The translations under genes were made by a program, and so were the position numbers. From contig NZ_JAKVPE010000001.1 of assembly GCF_022482365.1 (NCBI RefSeq), forward strand, positions 558,001 to 622,000: DNA of 64,000 bases. The letters are read 5' to 3'. Source of the stretch: Limosilactobacillus sp. Its GTDB lineage: Bacteria > Bacillota > Bacilli > Lactobacillales > Lactobacillaceae. Below are positions 36,064-45,436 of this stretch, one piece after another; position 1 is the first letter of the stretch, and each line of letters opens with the position of its first letter. The notes under the pieces were generated by a model. It worked only from the letters and a program-made list of their open reading frames with translations, was not told the origin of the DNA and did no database searches.

Positions 36064-36085
36064 TTTGTGTCTCGTGAGATACAAA
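36064..36085. promoter_or_regulatory. Operator-like palindrome ahead of the HTH/SecB-like pair
   Basis: TTTGTGTCTC and GAGATACAAA form 10-bp arms (9 of 10 paired) around GT. It lies about 80 nt ahead of the HTH start and 23 nt downstream of the TATATA box of motif copy B, so a bound HTH protein could block elongation. Confidence 0.6.
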
Positions 36086-36108
36086 TATGATTTAGAAGAC
36101 AAATTAAT

Positions 36109-36133
36109 CCCCTATCATATATAGACGGAAGAA
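36109..36133 (-). promoter_or_regulatory. Shared motif, copy B: TTCTTCCGT + TATATA + GATAGGGG
   Basis: On the minus strand TTCTTCCGTC then TATATATGATAGGGG, about 125 nt upstream of the HTH antitoxin-like gene. It matches copies A, C and D at TTCTTCCGT. Confidence 0.6.
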
Positions 36134-36147
36134 TTTGAATTTTGTAT

Positions 36148-36187
36148 TAAAAAAGCCAGCGCAATTTTCAACCGCGCTGGTTTTTCT
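36148..36187 (-). terminator. Terminator after the second lipoprotein gene
   Basis: CCAGCGCGGTTG and CAATTGCGCTGG-type pairing on the minus strand, followed by CTTTTTTAAT. Confidence 0.8.
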
Positions 36188-36192
36188 TCTAG

Positions 36193-36810
36193 TTAATTCT
36201 GATCATCACTACTGCTTTCGGCATTCTTAATCGAGCTCATGTAAGCCTCTTCGGGCTGCAGCTGGCTGACGTAGCCATCAACCTCGTTCTTCTGGTCCTG
36301 CGTGACATAGTAATCTTTCTCCAGCCGGGCCAGACTAATCGTCCGCGTCCGCATGTGACCCTCAGCAACGCTCTCGCCCGGGATCCACTGCTTATAGGTC
36401 ACCTGGTCACCGTTGACTTTGTAGTAGAGATAGCTGGTTGGGTCACCGTTGGCCGTCAGGAAACTGTAGCCAGCCAGACTGCCTTTCGAGCTTCCCGAGC
36501 CATACTTGCCGGCGTCCTCACCATAGTACATCTCGTTGTCCTGGATGCCGCCCTTGAACCAGTCCGGACTGGCCAGCAGAGCAACAAGGACTCCCGCCGT
36601 CTTGTTGTCTACCTGGGTTGCTTGCGACGAATTCTTCGCCTGAGCAGAACTGGCCGAAGCAGCGGCCATGGAACTGCTCTCCTTGGCGACCTTGCCTGAT
36701 TTGGTGGCCGAACCGTGCTGGCCGCTCTGCGCCTGACTGCCACATCCCGCCAGGCTCAGCACTGCCATCAGGGCAGCCATCCCCGTTATCATTTTCTTCA
36801 ATGAACTCAC
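36193..36810 (-). CDS. Lreu_0056-like lipoprotein, single domain
   Basis: This 205-residue protein has a signal peptide with lipobox LAGC (Cys near 23), a Ser/Ala linker and one domain (about 65-190) carrying LVALLASPDWF, MYYG, NGDPTSYLYYK and DYYVTQDQKNEVDGYV. These match the second domain of the lipoprotein at 1942-2937, so the genes are paralogues. It diverges from the large YG-repeat surface protein. The function is unknown; it acts outside the membrane. Confidence 0.8.
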   Translation of the reverse strand: MSSLKKMITGMAALMAVLSLAGCGSQAQSGQHGSATKSGKVAKESSSMAAASASSAQAKNSSQATQVDNKTAGVLVALLASPDWFKGGIQDNEMYYGEDAGKYGSGSSKGSLAGYSFLTANGDPTSYLYYKVNGDQVTYKQWIPGESVAEGHMRTRTISLARLEKDYYVTQDQKNEVDGYVSQLQPEEAYMSSIKNAESSSDDQN

Positions 36811-36944
36811 CTACTATTTTACAAATTTCCAATTTGATTTTACCGCAAATTTTCCCGGGCTCGTGGCTGAATTAAAATTTTAAACCTTCGCTGAAAGTTG
36901 TGGCCGCTAGCTGAAATCTAGGCCATAGCAACAAACAAAAGAAG

Positions 36945-36950
36945 TATAAT
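36945..36950 (+). promoter_or_regulatory. -10 box of the YG-repeat surface protein gene
   Basis: TATAAT with the ribosome site AGGGGGAG following 24 nt later. GCTGAAA direct repeats sit upstream at 36890 and 36910. Confidence 0.5.
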
Positions 36951-36989
36951 AAGAGCCGTAACGACACTATCTTAGGGGGAGATTTGAAA

Positions 36990-39335
36990 ATGTCTAAGGA
37001 ACACAAGAAGCTCTATAAGGCCGGTAAAAACTGGCTGACGGCGACAATCACGGTTGCTGCGATGATGCTGGCCGGGGGGATGGCCACGCAAAGCGTCAAG
37101 GCTGACACGACGACTACAAGCGCTGACACCCAACTAGTTCAGGCTCAACAGCCGACCGCTAGTCAGGATGATGCAGATGGCAACCAAAGCGCTGACACGC
37201 AGAGCACGCAGCAGGATCAAACGACGACCACCAGCCAAACTGTCACTGACCAAAAGACGAGCACCAGCGATCTGACGGTTTCCCAGGCGAAGGCCAACGC
37301 CGGCAACCAATGGACCCATTTTGACCAGGGCTGGTCTTACACCGATGGTCAGGGTAACTGGGTCTACAACCAGTGGCAACGGATCAATAATAATTGGTAC
37401 TACTTCAATGACGGTGGCTACGCCCAAACCGGCTGGTACAAGTCCGGTGCCGGCAACTGGTACCACTTCGATGACCAGAATGCCTGGGCCAATACCGGTT
37501 GGCAAAACATCAACAATAACTGGTACTACTTTGACAACCAAAATGCCTGGGCACTGACTGGCTGGCAAAAGATTAACAACCACTGGTACTACTTCGACCC
37601 GACCAACGCCTGGGCCGATCGCGGCTGGTTCCAATCGGGTGCCGGCAATTGGTTCTACTTTGATAACCAAAACGCCTGGGCCCTGACCGGCTGGCAAAAG
37701 ATTAACAATCGCTGGTACTACTTCGACCCGACGAATGCCTGGGCTGACCGTGGCTGGTTCAAGTCCGGCACCAACTGGTATTACTTCGACAACCAGAATG
37801 CCTGGGCCCTGACCGGCTGGCAAAGGATTAATAATCGCTGGTACTACTTCGACCAAACCAACGCCTGGGCGCTCAAGGGCTGGCAGAAGATTAATAACCA
37901 GTGGTACTACTTTGACAATGACAACGTCTGGATGGTAACCGGTACGCAGGCGATCGGTGACAAGACTTACACCTTCAATGACAATGGGCAGTGGACCGGT
38001 GAGTCTTGGGACAACAGCGATCAGTCGGACCAGAATACTTCGTCCGATAATAACCAATCGAACAATGATCAACAAAACCAAGATAATAATCAGGACAGCT
38101 CTCAGCAAAATCAAGGCAATAACGACCAGGACAACACTAACCAAGATCAAAACGATGATCAGGCTGCCAAAATCGCTGCGGCACAGAAGCAGGTTGATGC
38201 AGCGGAAGCCAAATACCAAGCCGCTAGTGACCGGGTTGATGCTGACTGGGGTAAAGTAAACGACGCCCAAAGCCAAGTTTCTACTGACCAAGATGCATTT
38301 GATCAGGCTAAGGAGGACCTTGAAGGCATTCAAACCGAAAACAAGCTAACGGCACCGCAAGAGTGGATCAATGCTTGGAAGGGCATCCTAAGTAAGGAAA
38401 AGAACGTTTCATTCCTTTCCAACAAAGATCAGACAATTGCTTCTGAGTACCAAGCCCTGTTGAGCACCAATCAAAAGGGGCGCGATATGAACTTTAATTC
38501 ATGGAAAGACAATCCAAATGATAAAAAGATCCCGGTCACGTTTAATGCTGACAGTACTTTATCAGAGCATGACGCAACAATTGCCACCCAGTATGCCGCC
38601 CACTTACTCAACCAGATGCGTGCTCAACTGGGTACGCCACTGTATCAAATTACTAAGGGGTCGGTGGCAATTTCACAGGAAACCGCTAAGCTTTATCTGA
38701 AGGATAACTGGAGCATTTGGAATAAACATAATCATGATTTTAATGAACTAAATACTGTCCTGCCTAAGGAATGGGGCGTCAACTATGTGTGCGAGTCGCT
38801 CTATGGAGGTTACGAGAAAGTAAATAATCTTAACGATCTCAAACGACTGGTCTATGATGCTGTAGTTTATCTGCTCTTTGAAGGTGACCACTCGGATTCA
38901 CAGTTTGGCCATGCTACGGACCTCCTCGGAATTCGGTTAAACAGTGACTTGAATTACTTAGTCCAAGGTGAAGTTTTAGGTGTCTCCGTTGATTCCAAGA
39001 ATGGACTCGAGGTTCACTTTAATTCCATCGCCAATCCAAATGGCAGCCGGGTCAAGCAACAGGTCCAGATGGGAATTGTGCCTGAGGAGGCTAACCCATC
39101 GAGCAAGATCAACCAGTCTCCATACAACGAAGAGATTTCGATCCCTGATTATAAAACTAATCCGGCAGATATCCCATCGTACAAGCAGGCCTTTACAGAC
39201 GCGCAAAATAAGCTAACTGCTTCGCAAAACAGCTTAAAGGCCGCAAAGGACCAACTCCAAAAGGATCAGGACAGTTACTCTGCTACTGAGGACGAGCTCA
39301 ATCATTACATCTCCGTCTGGAACTCACTGCAATGA
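36990..39335 (+). CDS. Surface protein with KxYKxGKxW signal, YG repeats and SEC10/PgrA-like domain
   Basis: The start is ATG at 36990, after AGGGGGAG. The 781-residue protein has a KxYKxGKxW signal peptide (LYKAGKNW, cleaved near VKA-DT). Residues 45-105 are Thr/Gln-rich. About 110-340 hold ten or more aromatic repeats of about 20 residues (GWQKINNxWYYFDxxNAW), the choline/glucan-binding type. An Asn/Asp/Gln-rich linker (340-390) and a coiled coil (390-445) lead to a globular part with EHDATIATQYAAHLLNQMR and FGHATDLLGI, resembling the SEC10/PgrA surface-exclusion and CAP-like family. A second coiled coil ends the protein. There is no LPxTG, so the repeats probably hold it on the wall. It may act in adhesion or aggregation. 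Confidence 0.85.
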   Translation: MSKEHKKLYKAGKNWLTATITVAAMMLAGGMATQSVKADTTTTSADTQLVQAQQPTASQDDADGNQSADTQSTQQDQTTTTSQTVTDQKTSTSDLTVSQAKANAGNQWTHFDQGWSYTDGQGNWVYNQWQRINNNWYYFNDGGYAQTGWYKSGAGNWYHFDDQNAWANTGWQNINNNWYYFDNQNAWALTGWQKINNHWYYFDPTNAWADRGWFQSGAGNWFYFDNQNAWALTGWQKINNRWYYFDPTNAWADRGWFKSGTNWYYFDNQNAWALTGWQRINNRWYYFDQTNAWALKGWQKINNQWYYFDNDNVWMVTGTQAIGDKTYTFNDNGQWTGESWDNSDQSDQNTSSDNNQSNNDQQNQDNNQDSSQQNQGNNDQDNTNQDQNDDQAAKIAAAQKQVDAAEAKYQAASDRVDADWGKVNDAQSQVSTDQDAFDQAKEDLEGIQTENKLTAPQEWINAWKGILSKEKNVSFLSNKDQTIASEYQALLSTNQKGRDMNFNSWKDNPNDKKIPVTFNADSTLSEHDATIATQYAAHLLNQMRAQLGTPLYQITKGSVAISQETAKLYLKDNWSIWNKHNHDFNELNTVLPKEWGVNYVCESLYGGYEKVNNLNDLKRLVYDAVVYLLFEGDHSDSQFGHATDLLGIRLNSDLNYLVQGEVLGVSVDSKNGLEVHFNSIANPNGSRVKQQVQMGIVPEEANPSSKINQSPYNEEISIPDYKTNPADIPSYKQAFTDAQNKLTASQNSLKAAKDQLQKDQDSYSATEDELNHYISVWNSLQ

Positions 39336-39358
39336 GTAAGCTGAATCTCAACATATAC

Positions 39359-39391
39359 TAAAAGCACCGGAATTTTCCGATGCTTTTTTTG
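39359..39391 (+). terminator. Terminator after the YG-repeat surface protein gene
   Basis: AAAAGCACCGGAA and TTCCGATGCTTTT pair, followed by TTTTG. Confidence 0.85.
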
Positions 39392-39433
39392 ATTTCTGTC
39401 TCTTCACCAATCGACAAGCATTTTCAGCCTTTA

Positions 39434-39494
39434 ATACCCGATAAACCTATAGATTTCTGCAACTCTTACGTAAATTTACGGATTTATCGGGTAT
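39434..39494. repeat. Perfect 12-bp inverted repeat with T-run
   Basis: ATACCCGATAAA and TTTATCGGGTAT enclose 37 nt that contain a smaller palindrome (CGTAAATTTACG). GTTTTTTG follows. The arms resemble the terminator at 57618-57660. The rest of the 290-bp gap to 39628 holds one more hairpin and no gene. Confidence 0.7.
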
Positions 39495-39519
39495 GTTTTT
39501 TGTTAAATTGCCATAAAAT

Positions 39520-39555
39520 AAGTCGGCTAATGAATCGAAATCCATTGGCCGACTT
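39520..39555 (-). terminator. Possible terminator after the DUF1828/DUF1829 gene
   Basis: AAGTCGGCCAATG and CATTAGCCGACTT pair on the minus strand with TATTTTAT following, about 70 nt past the stop. Confidence 0.5.
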
Positions 39556-39627
39556 GTTTAGTTGCAAAAGGTAAAACAGCATTTTGACTAGTGAGCAGTA
39601 TCAGTTCGCAAAATGCATTCCCTTCGT

Positions 39628-40419
39628 CTATTCATTTACAAACACATTATTATTTTTCATAATATCATCAAACCCTGAAACATCAGCAGTACCAGCTTTT
39701 AAGCCTTCAAGTGCCGTGTTGATGGTTTGATTCTTCAGCTTAACTTTATGAGTAACATCGTTTAACACGTAATAAAATCTAGCATTGTCTCTTACCGGTG
39801 ACGTTACCCGGACATCAAAATTAAAGGCCTTTGCATAGTTGAGATCATTTGGTCGCGCTGAAGTCTTAATCAGCCGTTCCATCCCCGATTTGCTTGGAAT
39901 TGAAAAGTCAAAGTGGGATGATATTCCGTTTTCAGTGGCAATTTCGACATTGGGAGTATACAAGATTTCTTTCTTTAATAAGAAATCTTCAATAATATCG
40001 TTAAATGCTTCTTTAACATTCCCCTTACTCAGATAAGAAATATCATTGATCCGCATAATTGCCTGCAACAGGCGATTCTTCGCTACGGGAAATTTATCCA
40101 GCGAAGTTTTAATTAGTAAAGTCTCGTCTTCTCTACTAACTCCAAAATCATTTAGAGCATTAGTGTAGACTCGCCAAGCAACTTTAGAGCGGCGATCAAG
40201 ACGGATTCCCGTATCCTCGAGGTTGGCAATTGTGTAACCAAAATCTGATACCTCTATTTTATCTTTCGACAAAAAACGAGCATACAAATTGATATTATCG
40301 AAATTGGTATCGATAAAGGGAGTGCTGATGGAAACATAATTGTCTTCAATATTCTTAAACACTAAATCGTCTTTTAACCACTTATAATAACTATTTTCGA
40401 GTAAAGAAGCGTTGTCCAA
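39628..40419 (-). CDS. DUF1828/DUF1829 domain protein
   Basis: The frame opens at GTG 40428, but AGGAGG is best spaced for TTG at 40419 (MDNASLLENSYYKW). The 263-residue product has the DUF1828 pattern at about 25-115 (ISTPFIDTNFDNINLYARF, VSDFGYTIANLEDTGI) and a DUF1829-like C-terminal half (FDFSIPSKSGMERLIKTSA). No catalytic residues are known. It overlaps or abuts the preceding gene and is clearly AT-rich against the core genes, suggesting transfer. It may be one half of a two-gene defence or toxin-antitoxin unit; this is inference. Confidence 0.7.
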   Translation of the reverse strand: MDNASLLENSYYKWLKDDLVFKNIEDNYVSISTPFIDTNFDNINLYARFLSKDKIEVSDFGYTIANLEDTGIRLDRRSKVAWRVYTNALNDFGVSREDETLLIKTSLDKFPVAKNRLLQAIMRINDISYLSKGNVKEAFNDIIEDFLLKKEILYTPNVEIATENGISSHFDFSIPSKSGMERLIKTSARPNDLNYAKAFNFDVRVTSPVRDNARFYYVLNDVTHKVKLKNQTINTALEGLKAGTADVSGFDDIMKNNNVFVNE

Positions 40420-40424
40420 AGCAC

Positions 40425-40940
40425 TCACCTCCTGGCTTTCTTTATATTTGTATAGCTGATAAACTCATCAAGTCCATCTTTTATCTTTTTAATGTTCTTA
40501 AATTCATTAATACTGCCAATAGGAATGACATTCTTTGAAACATATTTCCCTGCTGGCGAATTAATATGAGCATGTGAACCTAAGATAACAACTTCATTTT
40601 TAGTACCGTAATTATTAGTATGCCGCAGATCATCCCCAAAATCTATTCTTATCAAGTGCACCTTGTTTTCTACAAACATAAGGCCAACTGAAAATTTAGT
40701 GATAATGGGCGTAGAATGAACTTGAAACTGATATATTATCCCTCGTTTATTATCTTTTACCGAACATCGATAGGTATGGGAAGACAGTACTAGCGTCTGC
40801 TGTATCTGGTTAATAATATCTTGATACTTTAAAGTATTTATCGGATTCTTCTCAGCGTCAATCAATAAGTTAATTTCGTTTTCGTTAAGATTATTTATAT
40901 CCATTTTACCCTTTATGCTTTCGTATAGTTCATTATACAT
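40425..40940 (-). CDS. DUF6978-like protein
   Basis: This 171-residue protein has the layout of the DUF6978 family found beside DUF1828 genes: a helical start (EINLLIDAEKNP), then a beta-rich core with YRCSVKDNKRGIIYQFQVHS, LIRIDFGDDLRHTNN, and the HAHINSPAGKYVSKNVIP loop. Function unknown. The stop shares bases with the GTG of the next gene (GTGA), so the two are translationally linked. Confidence 0.6.
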   Translation of the reverse strand: MYNELYESIKGKMDINNLNENEINLLIDAEKNPINTLKYQDIINQIQQTLVLSSHTYRCSVKDNKRGIIYQFQVHSTPIITKFSVGLMFVENKVHLIRIDFGDDLRHTNNYGTKNEVVILGSHAHINSPAGKYVSKNVIPIGSINEFKNIKKIKDGLDEFISYTNIKKARR

Positions 40941-41103
40941 TAAGACGCTTACCCTTGATTAAATTATGAATCCCCGAATTTTCTTCTAAGATTACTTAAT
41001 TATCAAACTGGTAAGAAGGCCTATTTTACCCTTCACCCTTTAAATACGTAAAAAGTAGCAAATTTAACTTTTAAAATTAATATTATTGAGATAACTTATC
41101 GAC

Positions 41104-43521
41104 TCATTCACCATCCTGATGATGTTTCTTTCCGAATGGCAGGAAGGCCAGCAAGGCGCCAAGTGCGAGGGCTACTAACGCAAAGGCCGACAAATGCTGC
41201 GGGCGATTGCCGGTTTGGGGCAGCTTATTCTGGTCAGTCGAAAGCTTGCCATCGATCGAACTACTGGTCGAACTAACTGTTGAGCTGTCAGTTACGGTTA
41301 AAGAAGGCGTGCCGCTGACTGGGCTGACGGCAAAAGCGTTGGTTGAAGATGAGGACAAGGAAGAGAATGGAAGTACCAAACTCTCTGATTGACTCTGCGA
41401 ACTTTCAATCGAATGCGAATAACTGATTGAAGTTGAAGCCGATGCATTTACGGAGTTGCTGGTTAACGTTGACGTGCTTTGTGTTGGCGAAGCAGCTGCG
41501 TTGCTGTAGTGACCTGATAGCGACGGCGGTAATGCGCTCTCGCTATCTAGCGACCCGCTGTTGGAATCACTGGCAGAGAATGAGGCGCTGGCTGATTCAC
41601 TCACCGAAGTCGGAGCATGGTCGCTACTCGATGCTGAGATGCTTACGGAGCCGCTCTCCGATGCCGGCTGGCTTTCAGAAGTGCTGTCAGATGTGCTGAC
41701 TGGCTGGGAAGTGCTACTACTGGTCGAAAGCGATTCACTCTGAGAGGCGCTCTCAGATGTTGGCAAGCTTTCAGAATCACTGGCAGAGAACGAGTTGCTG
41801 CCAGATTCACTCACCGAAGCAGAAGGATGGTTACTACTCGATGTCAAAACACTCAGGGAGCCGCTCTCCGATACCGGCTGACTTTGAGAAGTGCTGGTTG
41901 AGAACGAAATACTATCAGACGTGCTTACTGGCCGAGATGTGCTACTACTGGTCGAAAGCGACTCGCTCTGAGAAGTGCTCCGGGATGCTGAAGAGCTCTC
42001 TGAATCGCTAGTTGAAAATGAACTGCTCTCAGACATGCTGACTGACAGAGAATCGCTGCCGCTAGTCGATGCCGAGGCACTTTGCGAAACGCTCTCTGAT
42101 GTCGACTGACTTTGGGAATCACTAGTTGACTCTGAAACGCTGCTGCTAGCCGAACCTGAGACGCTGGCGGCTGTGCTTACCGACGTCGACGCGCTCATGC
42201 TGGCTGAACCAGACGTGCTTAAGGATTCGTTTTCACTGAACGAGCTGCTCTGGGCCGTACTTTCGCTTGTGCTTGCGGAAATTAGCTCACTCGCACTTGC
42301 ACTTTCGGAAGATGAGGCACTCGTGCTTTCAGAGTTTGAATCACTATTGCTTGTGCTATCCGTTGTGCTGGTCGTATTTGAGGTCGGATTGTTACCGCTG
42401 CTTGAGCTAGCAGAATTACCAGACGAATGCTGCTCATCAACATTCAGCGTTGAGCTGCCGCCCTTCGCCGAGAGCTCAAGCTGCGACGATGCCGAACCGT
42501 TTGGATCATCAAGCGTCGTGGTGAAGTAAATGTACATCGGCTGGTGGGACATGTCCGTTCCCCCGACCGTCAGCGCCCCACTATTGCTGATGCTGAAGTC
42601 ACTCGTCGTTGAGTGGTCCTGGAAATACTTGGATAAATCATAACTGTAATTCGTGTAGGTATGATTAGTCGCATCGAGCGGGTTGCCGTTTGCATCCGTG
42701 ATTTCATCATCACCGACCAGGTAGGCTTCAATCGAACTCTTGTCGACCGTTTGCCCCGGAAAATTAGCGGTGAATTGGAGGTCGCTCAGGTCGGCCTTGT
42801 TGTAGTCGATGTATAGCCCCCAAGCAACCTTATTCGTTCCCGAAATCTTCCCAAAGCAAACGTACTTAACGAGGGGATGCGACTCCTCATAGGATACCGT
42901 CGCCGGTGGCGTTAGATTAACCGCCGTCGTCAGCGAAATCGTTTCCCCGTCATGACTTATTGTGACCGGAACCTCAATCGTCTGATCGGCCGTGACAATT
43001 TCCTTTGGCTTTACGCTGATCGTGAAGCTAAAGCTGGCGTAGTCCTTATCCGCATTGGCTACAAACTCGTACGTGCCACCGCCCAACGAGGTAACCGTGT
43101 AATCATCAGTGGTGATTGGCGTCGTGTCGTAATCGAAGGTTGTTGAATCACCAACCTGGATCATATAAGTATCGCCCTGCTTAACATTCAAGAGCTTGGG
43201 GCTGGTGACGGTAATCTGGACCCAGCCATACCCGCCCACAACACCGTCGGTCGAGTCCGCATAGCTAGTCGACGCTGTCCAAGTCGAGCTGGCCTCGCTT
43301 TCCGCTTCGGTATTAGAAGCGGAAGAAGAAACCGACTGGGAGCTGATGACCGATTCCGCAGTTGAAGAACTCTGACTAGCCAGGCTAGCCGAGGTCGATT
43401 CCGTACTCTGTACAACTGAGGTGCTCTTTGAAGAGGTCGATTGCGATTCCTGACTTTGGCTCGTCGTACCCTGCTGACTCGAATCGCTGGTTGAAGCAAT
43501 TGACGAGCTTGTTGACGTCAA
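41104..43521 (-). pseudogene. Serine-rich repeat adhesin, main part after frameshift
   Basis: This frame of 805 residues continues the adhesin that starts at 43960 but lies in another phase. It has a Ser/Thr/Gln stretch, a beta-rich ligand-binding region (about 85-350; YGWVQITVTSPKLL, VKYVCFGKISG, YDLSKYFQDH), a long Ser-rich repeat region (about 390-760; SASxSxSxSxSES) and a sortase motif LPQTG with membrane helix and a KKHHQDGE tail. It codes for a wall-anchored glycoprotein exported by the accessory Sec system. The in-frame TTG at 43521 has no ribosome site, so as read it would not be secreted. Confidence 0.85.
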
Positions 43522-43522
43522 G

Positions 43523-43960
43523 CTAGCTTGCGACGTGGAGGTAGCTCTGGGAAGAAGCGGAAGTGCTGTCCACGCTTAGAGAACCGCTAGTCGACTGGTT
43601 GCTAGTGGATTGTGAAGAAGTGCTGTCGGTTTCAGAAACACTGGTTGACCCCAGCTCCTGTAAACTCATGTCCACCGTTTCAGTGGCGGCCTGGACCGTC
43701 GTTGGGGCGGCGGCATCAATCACTCCGCCGACACCCAGAATTGTTGAAACCACGCCCAGACCCTTCAGATAGGAATTGAGCGTCCCTGAAAAACGATCGT
43801 CACCGAGCTCATCCGGATCAACTGCCGTGTCCTTTGCTTCGACCTTTTTTGAAAAATGCAAGATACTAAAGAAGCGCGTTAAACAGCTTACCCAGCCCTG
43901 ATGAGTCTTATACATTTTAACCTTGCTGTACTTTTCCTTGTGGTTCTCTTTTCTTGCCAT
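43523..43960 (-). pseudogene. Serine-rich repeat adhesin, N-terminal part before frameshift
   Basis: This 145-residue frame begins with the long signal region typical of serine-rich adhesins (KVKMYKTHQGWVSCLTRFF), followed by a Ser/Thr stretch. It ends at a TAG at 43523. In the neighbouring phase the Ser/Thr-rich sequence (TSTSQASLTSTSS) runs on without break, so a single-base shift near 43539-43548 separates the halves. It could be a mutation, phase variation or a sequencing error. Confidence 0.85.
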
Positions 43961-44289
43961 TTTCTTTCACCCCTTGTAACCGTGACTGGTTTATCATTGG
44001 ATATGTGAATGTACAATTACGTGCATTTAAATAAGAAGTTTTGTTGCACATATAATAAACCACTATCACTTTGTCAGTTGATATTCCTCCTTAGTTTTTC
44101 AAACACTTAAGGAATTAATTACAGAATATACTCATTTACTGTCCTGATAGTAGCATGCGCTCCATTCAATAAACGGGCTTTACGCTGTTCTAGTAGCATC
44201 GGTGCTTTCTGTTTTCGCAGATCACTGTTTATCATCCGATCGTCAAGAGATCGTCAAAGAATGTTCATAATTTGTTTTTTAAAAATTCA
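43961..44289. other. Gene-free, AT-rich gap upstream of the adhesin
   Basis: No gene is visible. It must contain the adhesin promoter on the minus strand. Two direct repeats GATCGTCAA start 11 bp apart at 44238 and 44249. The rest shows no structure I can name. Confidence 0.6.
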
Positions 44290-44338
44290 AAACTCCTGAT
44301 ATGATCGATCAACAAAAGTCGAATCATATCAGGAGTTT
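44290..44338 (-). terminator. Terminator after rmlB
   Basis: AAACTCCTGATATGAT and ATCATATCAGGAGTTT pair perfectly over about 16 bp, followed on the minus strand by TGAATTTTTAAAA. It is 35 nt past the rmlB stop. Confidence 0.85.
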
Positions 44339-44373
44339 AGCTTTAATTAAAGTTATTATGGCATAATTACAAA

Positions 44374-45429
<1,056 letters not shown>

Positions 45430-45436
45430 TTACTTT

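Noticed and set aside
37134-38333. 399-residue antisense frame in the YG-repeat gene
   Set aside because: Produced by the repeat codons of the real gene; hydrophobic low-complexity product with no start signal.
41104-42500. Possible minisatellite or CRISPR in the Ser-rich region
   Set aside because: Irregular Ser codon repeats of a normal adhesin stalk; no constant spacer size.
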